Below are positions 1 to 5,067 of a DNA stretch of 5,067 nucleotides, piece after piece. Origin of the DNA: Lachnospiraceae bacterium UBA3643. GTDB taxonomy: Bacteria > Bacillota > Clostridia > Lachnospirales > Lachnospiraceae. The first letter of the stretch is position 1. Each line of letters starts with the position of its first letter. The stretch lies in assembly GCA_002373855.1 (NCBI GenBank), contig DFKO01000072.1, positions 1 to 5,067 of the forward strand, written 5' to 3'. A model generated the notes under the pieces. That model worked only from the letters and a program-made list of their open reading frames with translations. It was not told where the DNA came from and did no database searches. The position numbers and the translations under genes are program-made.

Positions 1-405
1 TTTGTCTGCTCTACATTTACAAAACTTTTCTCAAAAGATGAAGCTGTAAAGAGTCTGTCAAAAGGGAAAGTGGTATTTTTTGCAGGCGGTACAGGCTATC
101 CCTACTTTTCAACAGATACGGGAGTGCTGCTTAGGGCCATTGAGGTTGATGCAGACGGCATATATCTTGCCAAGGCTATCGACGGAGTATATGACAGTGA
201 TCCCAAGACCAATCCTGATGCAGTTAAATATGATGAGATATCAATAGACGAAGTCATAGCAAAGAATCTCCAGGTAGTCGATATGACAGCATCTATCCTG
301 GCAAGAGATAATCGTATGCCTATGTGGGTATTTTATCTTCCCGAAAAAAACAGTATACTTAATGCTGTGTCAGGCAATTTTAACGGCACAAAGGTTACTG
401 TATAA
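1..405 (+). CDS. pyrH: UMP kinase, C-terminal part (5' end outside window)
   Basis: This reads open from base 1 in frame 1 to a TAA at 403-405, giving 134 codons of the C-terminal part of a protein usually about 235-240 residues long. UMP kinase phosphorylates UMP to UDP with ATP in the cytoplasm, in de novo pyrimidine nucleotide synthesis. Visible family marks are the GGTG turn followed by YPYFSTDT (codons from 85), LLRAIEVDAD, the DGVYDSDP block (181-204), a KYDEIS segment, and the VVDMTAS helix near the end. It belongs to the amino acid kinase fold and is not related to eukaryotic UMP/CMP kinases. The usual GNPFF turn is GYPYF here, a conservative change. The true start lies upstream, so the internal GTG at 70 is not a start. 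It is followed after 35 bases by frr, the standard bacterial neighbour. Confidence 0.95.
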   Translation, partial: FVCSTFTKLFSKDEAVKSLSKGKVVFFAGGTGYPYFSTDTGVLLRAIEVDADGIYLAKAIDGVYDSDPKTNPDAVKYDEISIDEVIAKNLQVVDMTASILARDNRMPMWVFYLPEKNSILNAVSGNFNGTKVTV

Positions 406-440
406 ATTCAGAAATCAATTATTCGAAAGGAATATATTTT

Positions 441-992
441 ATGGACGACAGAATTAAAGATTTGCAGTCAAAAATGGATAAAGCCCTTGAGCATCTCTCA
501 GCAGAGCTTGCCACGATAAGAGCCGGCAGAGCCAATCCCCATGTGCTCGACCGTATCAGAGTAGACTATTACGGCACACCCACACCTCTTCAGAGCGTGG
601 GCAATATCTCTGTACCCGAGCCCCGTATGCTCCAGATCTCTCCCTGGGAAAAGAGCATGTTAAAGGAAATCGAGAAGGCTATCCTCTGCTCAGATGTAGG
701 TATTACACCTACAAATGACGGTAATGTGATCAGACTCGTATTCCCCGAGCTCACAGAAGACAGACGTAAGGAACTCGTAAAGGATATTAAAAAGAAGGGC
801 GAGGAAGCAAAGGTTGCAGTCCGCAACGTAAGACGAGACGGCAATGATGTATTCAAGAAGCTCTCCAAGGAAGATGTATCAGAGGACGAGATCAAGGGAC
901 TTGAGGACGAACTCCAGAAACTTACAGATAAATTCATCAAGGATATCGATAAGGCAGTAGATGAGAAGAGTGCCGATATCCTCAAGATTTAA
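441..992 (+). CDS. frr: Ribosome recycling factor
   Basis: This 183-residue protein compares with 185 in E. coli. Together with EF-G it splits the post-termination 70S ribosome so that subunits can be reused; it is cytoplasmic. Recognisable blocks are the N-terminal helix with IRAGRANP (26-33), the domain II strand YYGTPTPLQS (43-52), the SDVGITP turn (84-90), LTEDRRKEL (104-112) and the highly conserved VAVRNVRRD helix (125-133) that contacts 23S rRNA. The C-terminal LQKLTDKFIKDID helix completes the three-helix bundle. The ATG is preceded by AAAGGA at 426-431, nine bases upstream, which supports this start. The stop lies 5 bases before uppS, so the two are probably translated as a pair. A 131-codon open frame on the opposite strand is only a shadow of this gene. 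Confidence 0.97.
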   Translation: MDDRIKDLQSKMDKALEHLSAELATIRAGRANPHVLDRIRVDYYGTPTPLQSVGNISVPEPRMLQISPWEKSMLKEIEKAILCSDVGITPTNDGNVIRLVFPELTEDRRKELVKDIKKKGEEAKVAVRNVRRDGNDVFKKLSKEDVSEDEIKGLEDELQKLTDKFIKDIDKAVDEKSADILKI

Positions 993-997
993 TCAAG

Positions 998-1717
998 ATG
1001 GCAGATTCTAATAACGAAATGAAAATACCGAGGCATCTGGCTGTAATCCTTGACGGTAACGGCAGATGGGCCAAGGCAAAGGGACTCCCCAGAAACATGG
1101 GCCACGTGGAAGGCGCCAAGACTGTGGAGAAGATGTGCGAGATTGCATGGAATAAAGGCATTGAATACTTTACCGTATATGCTTTCTCTACGGAGAACTG
1201 GAGCAGACCAAAGGAAGAGGTATCTCTCCTCATGAAGCTCCTCAGAGATTATATGGTTAATTGTGTGAAGCGTTCAATGAAGAACAACATGAAAGTCCGG
1301 GTCATCGGCGACAAGTCAAAGCTCGATGAGGACATTCAGGCTTCCATAGCCAATCTCGAGGAAAAGACTAAAGATAACACAGGTCTTAAATTCACGATAG
1401 CCATTAACTATGGCAGCCGTGACGAGATAAGGCGTGCTGTGAAATCAATAGCCGAAGATGTTAAAAACGGAACGGTTGATCCTGATGATGTAAACGAGGA
1501 GCTGATAAGCAGCAGACTTGATACGGCAGGATATCCGGATCCTGACCTGCTCGTCCGTACCAGCGGAGAGCAGCGTATATCAAATTATCTCCTGTGGCAG
1601 ATTGCTTACAGCGAATTTTATTTTGCTGAGTGCAATTGGCCTGACTTTAACGAGGATGAGCTTGATAAGGCAATCCTTGAATATAATAAGAGAGAACGCA
1701 GATTCGGTAAGGTTTAG
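998..1717 (+). CDS. uppS: Undecaprenyl diphosphate synthase (cis-prenyltransferase)
   Basis: This 239-residue enzyme adds isopentenyl diphosphate units in cis to farnesyl diphosphate, making the C55 lipid carrier used for peptidoglycan and other envelope polymers. Conserved elements appear with a constant offset of 7 from E. coli UppS: the catalytic/Mg-binding Asp19 in DGNGRW (19-24), His36, FSTENWSRP (63-71), Arg187, Arg193 and Ser195 in the RTSGEQRISN block, and Glu206. The NYLLWQIAYSEFYF and WPDF stretches are typical. No clear ribosome binding site precedes ATG 998, which lies 5 bases after the frr stop, so translation is probably coupled. An in-frame ATG at 1019 would remove only a non-conserved 7-residue head and also lacks a site. 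Nothing suggests truncation or loss of activity. Confidence 0.96.
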   Translation: MADSNNEMKIPRHLAVILDGNGRWAKAKGLPRNMGHVEGAKTVEKMCEIAWNKGIEYFTVYAFSTENWSRPKEEVSLLMKLLRDYMVNCVKRSMKNNMKVRVIGDKSKLDEDIQASIANLEEKTKDNTGLKFTIAINYGSRDEIRRAVKSIAEDVKNGTVDPDDVNEELISSRLDTAGYPDPDLLVRTSGEQRISNYLLWQIAYSEFYFAECNWPDFNEDELDKAILEYNKRERRFGKV

Positions 1718-1718
1718 T

Positions 1719-1745
1719 ATGCGTTTGGAGGTTACAAAGGTTTGA
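1719..1745 (+). other. 8-codon mini-ORF ending on the cdsA start
   Basis: An ATG one base after the uppS stop opens a frame encoding MRLEVTKV. It ends at a TGA (1743-1745) that overlaps the TTG start of cdsA (1742-1744). A weak AAGG-like stretch lies just upstream (about 1709-1712). It covers the cdsA ribosome binding site. It may be a translational coupling device or chance; no peptide function is claimed. Confidence 0.25.
1727..1731 (+). promoter_or_regulatory. Ribosome binding site fixing the TTG start of cdsA
   Basis: GGAGG, extending to GGAGGT at 1732, lies 10 bases before TTG 1742. It is the strongest Shine-Dalgarno sequence in the window. The first in-frame ATG (1757) would be 25 bases away and would cut off the conserved KTRVMSG head, so the TTG is the better start. 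Confidence 0.8.
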
Positions 1746-2587
1746 AGACCAGAGTAATGAGCGGTGTCGTGCTCGCCGTGTTCATCGTTGCGGCGTTGTT
1801 CATCGGGCGGGAGTTTATGGCAGCTGCTTTCTGTATAGTGTCGTGTATCGGTTTTACCGAGATCACAAGGGCCGCCGTTAAAAAGGACGGCGATCAAAAA
1901 TTAAATATTCTTGATTTTACGGGTATAGTCGGAATAGTGATTTATTATGCACTGATGTTTTTTTATGATTCCAGCGAAGGACTCACCGCATGTATGATAG
2001 GCATTGTCATTCTGATGCTGCTTATATATGTGTTTACATTTCCGAAATTTACGGCAAGAGATATTTTTACAACATATTTTGCTTTTCTGTATGCAGGTGT
2101 CTGCTTTTCCTTCTTTTACAGGACAAGGGCATTTTCGGGCATATTCGATACAAAATATTTCGTGACGGGCTTTTATGCAGCCATAGTCATCGTAATCTCC
2201 GCATGGGTCAGTGATACCTTTGCCTTTTTTGTCGGAGTATGCATAGGAAAGCACAAGATATTTCCGGTTCTCAGTCCCAAGAAATCACTTGAGGGCTGTG
2301 TGGGTGGCGCAGTCGGTTCGGGACTTGTCGGCAGCCTGTACGGACTGCTTCTTAACAGGTTTGGCGTATGCGGAACAAAATATATTCTGTATTTCGGGAT
2401 AATCTGCATGCTGGGAAGCATAGTAGGTCAGATAGGGGACTTGGCGGCATCGGGTATCAAGCGAAATTACGGGATCAAGGATTACGGAAAGCTGATTCCG
2501 GGTCACGGAGGCATCATGGACAGGTTTGATTCAATGATCCTCATTTCGCCGCTTGTATATTATATCTGCTATTATCTGCTCAAATAA
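1742..2587 (+). CDS. cdsA: Phosphatidate cytidylyltransferase (CDP-diacylglycerol synthase)
   Basis: This 281-residue integral membrane enzyme condenses CTP with phosphatidic acid to give CDP-diacylglycerol, the precursor of phosphatidylglycerol, cardiolipin and other phospholipids. The family signature fits completely at residues 237-263: Ser237, then KR, KD at 246-247, IPGHGG at 252-257 and DRFD at 260-263. The upstream conserved SDTFAFFVG and SPKKSLEG blocks are also present, with the catalytic-region Asp in SDTFAFF. The rest is mostly hydrophobic, consistent with about eight membrane segments. The start is TTG, chosen because a strong GGAGG lies 10 bases upstream and because KTRVMSG is the usual N-terminus of the family. 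It is the last gene before a strong terminator. In many Firmicutes dxr and rseP follow, but they do not here. Confidence 0.95.
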   Translation: MKTRVMSGVVLAVFIVAALFIGREFMAAAFCIVSCIGFTEITRAAVKKDGDQKLNILDFTGIVGIVIYYALMFFYDSSEGLTACMIGIVILMLLIYVFTFPKFTARDIFTTYFAFLYAGVCFSFFYRTRAFSGIFDTKYFVTGFYAAIVIVISAWVSDTFAFFVGVCIGKHKIFPVLSPKKSLEGCVGGAVGSGLVGSLYGLLLNRFGVCGTKYILYFGIICMLGSIVGQIGDLAASGIKRNYGIKDYGKLIPGHGGIMDRFDSMILISPLVYYICYYLLK

Positions 2588-2608
2588 ATTTACTGTGTTC
2601 AGATTATG

Positions 2609-2674
2609 AAATAAAATATATCCCCTGATACGCATTGAGCTCGCTCTTAGCGTGTCAGGGGATATATTTTATTT
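2609..2674 (+). terminator. Long intrinsic terminator after cdsA, probably bidirectional
   Basis: The left arm 2609-2633 pairs with the right arm 2650-2674 over 25 bases, with one G-T wobble (2629/2654) and no bulge; the loop is 16 bases (2634-2649). The GC-rich core (TCCCCTGA with TCAGGGGA) is flanked by A-rich bases on the left and TATATTTTATTT on the right. The same structure is therefore a terminator on either strand. It ends the pyrH-frr-uppS-cdsA transcript and separates it from the pilin genes. Nothing on the opposite strand is visible for it to terminate. Confidence 0.88.
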
Positions 2675-2761
2675 GGCATGTGTGTATGTATGGGATTTCA
2701 GAACGCATTAATCATTGATAAAAAAATGCCGATATAATTATTAGTGGGTAAATATCAGTGT

Positions 2762-2778
2762 AATCAAATATATTGATT
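2762..2778. repeat. Inverted repeat overlapping the pilin -35 box
   Basis: AATCAA (2762-2767) and TTGATT (2773-2778) are perfect inverted copies separated by 5 bases, and the right arm is the -35 box itself. A related palindrome, ATCATTGAT, lies at 2711-2719. A regulator binding here would block the promoter. The spacer is very AT-rich, so chance is a real alternative. Confidence 0.3.
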
Positions 2779-2802
2779 TAAACATATTTATTTTGGTATA
2801 AT
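2773..2802 (+). promoter_or_regulatory. Sigma-A-type promoter for the pilin gene
   Basis: TTGATT (2773-2778) and a perfect TATAAT (2797-2802) are separated by 18 bases, with TG at 2794-2795 giving an extended -10. Transcription would begin near 2809-2811, about 50 bases before the pilin ATG at 2860. This is the only well-spaced promoter in the 260-base gap after cdsA. The remaining spacer (2675-2760) is AT-rich with no recognisable gene, RNA or riboswitch. Confidence 0.65.
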
Positions 2803-2849
2803 TTACATAAGTATGTTCATAAATGATTATTATTAAAAGATTAATCAAT

Positions 2850-2853
2850 GGAG
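2850..2853 (+). promoter_or_regulatory. Ribosome binding site favouring the pilin start at 2860
   Basis: GGAG lies 6 bases before ATG 2860. The upstream in-frame ATG at 2848 overlaps this site and has only AT-rich sequence before it, so 2860 is preferred. The choice changes only four residues of the leader, which prepilin peptidase would remove. Confidence 0.6.
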
Positions 2854-2859
2854 ATTCAG

Positions 2860-3564
2860 ATGGCTGCAAAACCGGATATGAAAAAAAATAAAGGCTTTAC
2901 TCTTGTGGAGCTTATTGTTGTGCTTGTAATTCTGGCAATTTTGTCCGCTGTCCTTGTTCCTGTCCTTACAGGATATATAGAGCAGGCAAGAAGCAAGAAG
3001 GATCTTCGTAATGCCAAGGCGCTTATGGAAGCTACTCAGGCAGCATTTGTTGAACTCTACGCTATTAATCCGGACGTGAAGCCGGGGGAGCAGATTGTGC
3101 CGAATGAAAAATCTTTTGTAAAAGATGCCAACGGTAATAATGTACCTAATGGAAATGGTGATCAGGATCTATCCGGTTCAAAATTTGCTAAAGACATCTT
3201 AAAACTTGTAGATTTCCCCAAAGATAAAAAGGGCGAGTATACAAAACCATATATATTCTTTGTCGCAGCGGGCAGCAATGCTTCCGGTTCAACCATGGAA
3301 CAGTATGATAAGTTTACTCTTTATTATGCAATGTACATGGAAACAAAGGATTCAAAGCCCTGGTATTATTATAACGGAGAGTGGACAACGGTTAATCCAA
3401 CAAAAGGAACTAAGGTTATTGATAATGGCAAAGGGAAAATGAATGAAGTGTTGTCGGGTCCACTTAAAGGCAAACAATTACAGTATTATATTATTGTGAA
3501 TAATTCCAAAATAAGTGCCATGTCGGGCGGTTTTTGGACCTACCTTAGGGACCTCAGCGACTAA
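2860..3564 (+). CDS. Major-type type IV pilin-like protein (prepilin)
   Basis: This 234-residue protein carries a class III prepilin signal. The 12-residue leader ends in KNKG, followed by FTLVEL with Glu at mature position 5. A single hydrophobic helix (about residues 13-33) leads into GYIEQARSKKDLRNAK, the usual amphipathic alpha-1 continuation. Prepilin peptidase would cut after Gly12 and leave about 222 residues, larger than competence pilins such as ComGC. The globular part has no cysteine, so no disulfide loop. It is rich in Gly, Asn, Lys and aromatics, with a WYYYNGEW patch about two-thirds along. Its own promoter, first position and a downstream terminator suggest it is the most abundant subunit. 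It could be a fibre pilin or a pseudopilin of a secretion-type filament; the sequence alone does not decide. ATG 2848 is an alternative start. Confidence 0.85.
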   Translation: MAAKPDMKKNKGFTLVELIVVLVILAILSAVLVPVLTGYIEQARSKKDLRNAKALMEATQAAFVELYAINPDVKPGEQIVPNEKSFVKDANGNNVPNGNGDQDLSGSKFAKDILKLVDFPKDKKGEYTKPYIFFVAAGSNASGSTMEQYDKFTLYYAMYMETKDSKPWYYYNGEWTTVNPTKGTKVIDNGKGKMNEVLSGPLKGKQLQYYIIVNNSKISAMSGGFWTYLRDLSD

Positions 3565-3584
3565 CAAACTAACATATATCATTT

Positions 3585-3611
3585 AAAGCGTTGAAAAGCT
3601 CAACGCTTTTT
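3585..3611 (+). terminator. Intrinsic terminator between major and minor pilin genes
   Basis: AAAGCGTTGA (3585-3594) pairs perfectly with TCAACGCTTT (3600-3609) around a 5-base loop, and the T run extends through 3611. It begins 20 bases after the pilin stop, and the next gene starts 26 bases after it. The stem is only moderately GC-rich and the T run is short (five), so partial readthrough into the minor genes is plausible. Confidence 0.75.
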
Positions 3612-3637
3612 GCCTTTAATTAGAAAACGTAATATTT

Positions 3638-4072
3638 ATGACTTTTAAACAGATCATAAAATCAAATAAGGGAACGAGCCTGGTGCTTGTGGCAGCCTTA
3701 ACCGTGGTGATAGTAGCTCTCACGGTTGCTCTGCGTGTTGCCGCAGGAGTCATCATGGCATCTGCCAACCAGCAGCTCAATCAGGATCAGGCGTATGAAC
3801 TTGCCACGAGTCTCGGAGATTCTCTTGAGGAAAAAATATTAAATCCCTCAGGTGCGGATATGACAGGGCTCGAACTGGTAGACAATACAAAGCTCGTGGA
3901 TATGTCAGGCTTTGACGGTATGCCTGAAGCAAGTGTTATAGCAATGGTTTCAAAAGATATCGAGGGCAGATTTGTACTGACGGTTACATCCAATGTCGGC
4001 AAAGCCTCGTATATATGGAAGGCTACATATAAAGGCAGCAAGAATGAAGGTTATAAGAAAATTAATCTCTAA
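3638..4072 (+). CDS. Pilin-like protein lacking Glu+5 (PilX/GspK-like)
   Basis: This 144-residue protein has the build of a prepilin: a 12-residue basic leader ending NKG, then about 25 hydrophobic residues (TSLVLVAALTVVIVAL onward) and a small soluble domain starting near residue 40. The mature N-terminus would be Thr-Ser-Leu-Val-Leu, so position 5 is Leu, not the usual Glu. Loss of Glu5 is known for GspK, the tip subunit of type II secretion pseudopili, but GspK is roughly twice this length. The assignment rests on position and signal only. No strong ribosome binding site precedes the ATG, but a stop at 3617-3619 and no other in-frame start codon leave this as the only option. The 3' end overlaps the next gene by 29 bases. 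The family of the soluble part is not recognised. Confidence 0.75.
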   Translation: MTFKQIIKSNKGTSLVLVAALTVVIVALTVALRVAAGVIMASANQQLNQDQAYELATSLGDSLEEKILNPSGADMTGLELVDNTKLVDMSGFDGMPEASVIAMVSKDIEGRFVLTVTSNVGKASYIWKATYKGSKNEGYKKINL

Positions 4073-4379
4073 AATTAAAGATAACAGAGGTGAGACCATG
4101 GTCGAGGTCATGGTTGCTTTTATCGTGCTGCTCCTGATACTCGCCGTATTTGGAAACTCCATATCTGCAACGGGAGAGGCAGAGAGATTTGCCAACGAAA
4201 AGAGACAGGAAGCCGATGAAGGCATGAAGCAGCTCCATGGTAAACTCAGCAAAGGCGAAAATACAGCCACAAAGACTTCCAATGAAAAGACGGCCACTGT
4301 AACGGGCACATCCGTAACAGTAAAGGCCGTACAGTATAAAACGTCAGGCGATGGCCTGATCTACTGGGTATTTGAATAA
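4044..4379 (+). CDS. Small minor prepilin (GspI/PilV-like)
   Basis: This 111-residue protein has a 16-residue leader ending DNRG, followed by ETMVEV and a hydrophobic helix (about 17-38) with Glu at mature position 5. The likely cut is after Gly16, giving a 95-residue mature protein whose first residue is Glu instead of the common Phe or Met. The ET-x-VEV start resembles GspI/PilV minor pilins. The soluble part is short and Lys/Thr-rich, with a short strand-like end (VKAVQYKTSGDGLIYWVFE). The ATG at 4044 has AAAGG eight bases upstream (4031-4035); a longer frame from 3993 would add 17 residues without prepilin leader character. It overlaps the preceding gene by 29 bases in another frame, so translation is probably coupled. 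Likely role: a minor subunit priming or capping the filament. Confidence 0.82.
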   Translation: MKVIRKLISKIKDNRGETMVEVMVAFIVLLLILAVFGNSISATGEAERFANEKRQEADEGMKQLHGKLSKGENTATKTSNEKTATVTGTSVTVKAVQYKTSGDGLIYWVFE

Positions 4380-4405
4380 GGTATTTAATATTGACAAAAA
4401 TATTT

Positions 4406-5067
4406 ATGTCAAAAAAGCATATATTAAATAACAGGGCATTTACTCTTGTGGAGCTCGTTGTATGCATGGCCCTCACAGCCATACTTGCAACTGCCGTGGT
4501 GACGGTGATGTTCCCGGCCACCAATGTATTTATGAAGATGCAGAAGCTCACAAGGGCCCAGATGATAGCAGATCTGGTGACAGATTCTCTCCGCAAGGAA
4601 TGTGCGGATACATATATTTCATCATATGCAGATGCGAGAGTCATTTCTGTTAATAATGCTACCAATTATAAAAAAGGAGACGATGCCATCTTCTCAAAAC
4701 TGACCGGTGTAACGGGCCAGAGCGATGACAGTGGCAACGTACTCGTGATCAGAAAGAGTGATAATATCCTGGAGGCCATCTACTGGAATCTGTATATCAC
4801 AGGGGATGATTATAAAGAGGCTACCGGCAGCAATATGGTCACAGGTGCCACTACTGTTACGACCAAGGCTGTATACAGACTGTTTCCAAACAGCCTGACC
4901 ATAGATGCGAGCAATGTTCCTAAAGAGACAATACCGGGATATCTCCATTTTGGATATTACAGCACAAAGAGTAATAATGTTAATATTGGCGGAGTGGACG
5001 TAAAACTCCTCACTCCTGACAAGGCATACGATTATACAAATCCGTTTCCGGTCAGTTCATATAACGG
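4406..5067 (+). CDS. Minor prepilin (GspJ/PilW-like), 3' end outside window
   Basis: The frame stays open from here to the window end (220 codons seen), so the protein is longer than shown. An 11-residue basic leader is followed by FTLVELVV with Glu at mature position 5 and a hydrophobic helix to about residue 35, then an alpha-helical stretch (MKMQKLTRAQMIADLVTDSL) typical of pilin alpha-1. The residue before the cut is Ala (NNRA), not the near-invariant Gly. The soluble part alternates strand-like segments (VLVIRK, AIYWNLYIT, AVYRLFP, YLHFGYY), as in the large GspJ/PilW class. ATG 4406 shares the 10-base context AATATTTATG with the gene at 3638 but has no ribosome binding site. An in-frame TTG at 4391, nine bases after AAGG (4378-4381), would add five residues. 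It follows the previous gene closely as part of the same operon. Confidence 0.82.
   Translation, partial: MSKKHILNNRAFTLVELVVCMALTAILATAVVTVMFPATNVFMKMQKLTRAQMIADLVTDSLRKECADTYISSYADARVISVNNATNYKKGDDAIFSKLTGVTGQSDDSGNVLVIRKSDNILEAIYWNLYITGDDYKEATGSNMVTGATTVTTKAVYRLFPNSLTIDASNVPKETIPGYLHFGYYSTKSNNVNIGGVDVKLLTPDKAYDYTNPFPVSSYN

Noticed and set aside
590..985. 131-codon open frame on the minus strand
   Set aside because: Lies entirely antisense to frr, which is unmistakable. The translation is Ser/Leu-rich low-complexity sequence typical of a shadow frame.
2715..2738. TTGATA plus TATAAT upstream of the main promoter
   Set aside because: The spacer is only 12 bases and there is no extended -10. 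The pair at 2773-2802 is far better.
2675..2847. c-di-GMP or other riboswitch ahead of the pilin gene
   Set aside because: Such switches precede pilin genes in some clostridia, but the predicted leader is only about 50 bases and no conserved aptamer core or GC-bearing stems are visible.
3993..4043. Upstream extension of the small minor pilin to ATG 3993
   Set aside because: It would add 17 residues inside the preceding gene, with no ribosome binding site. ATG 4044 has AAAGG at a good distance and gives a normal leader length.
2860..4379. Competence comG operon
   Set aside because: The first pilin is about twice ComGC size, and the gene sizes and order do not match comGC-GD-GE-GF-GG. No ATPase or platform gene precedes them.
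4391..4425. TTGACA at 4391 followed by TATATT at 4420 as a promoter
   Set aside because: The spacing is 23 bases, too long for a sigma-A promoter, and it lies inside or at the start of a coding sequence.
4246..4665. 139-codon open frame on the minus strand
   Set aside because: Antisense across two prepilin genes whose signals and frames are clear. No recognisable motif and no start context.

Overview
The window reads as a low-to-moderate GC Gram-positive chromosome, most likely Clostridia and probably Lachnospiraceae (Butyrivibrio/Roseburia-like). This is judged from the style of the UMP kinase C-terminus, the pyrH-frr-uppS-cdsA order and the form of the prepilins; it is inference without a database search. 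All real genes lie on the + strand.

Positions 1-2587 hold an essential housekeeping operon: the 3' end of pyrH (UMP kinase), frr (ribosome recycling factor), uppS (undecaprenyl diphosphate synthase) and cdsA (phosphatidate cytidylyltransferase). Gaps are 35, 5 and 24 bases. The set links pyrimidine nucleotide supply, ribosome recycling, the lipid carrier for the cell wall and phospholipid synthesis. cdsA starts at a TTG fixed by a strong ribosome binding site, and an 8-codon mini-ORF ends on that start. The operon closes with a 25-bp near-perfect hairpin (2609-2674).

Positions 2675-2859 are an AT-rich spacer with a good extended -10 sigma-A-type promoter (2773-2802) whose -35 box overlaps an inverted repeat. 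I see no riboswitch or RNA gene in it.

Positions 2860-5067 hold four consecutive type IV pilin-like (prepilin) genes. They are a large major-type pilin, a short pilin-like protein lacking Glu+5, a small GspI/PilV-like protein and a GspJ/PilW-like protein that runs off the window end. A second intrinsic terminator (3585-3611) sits between the major-type pilin gene and the three minor-type genes, which suggests many copies of the first product and few of the others. The assembly ATPase, platform protein and prepilin peptidase are not in this window. The cluster lies where dxr and rseP follow cdsA in many Firmicutes. The best candidate for a less-described system here is this pilus with a possible minimal K-I-J-like tip set.
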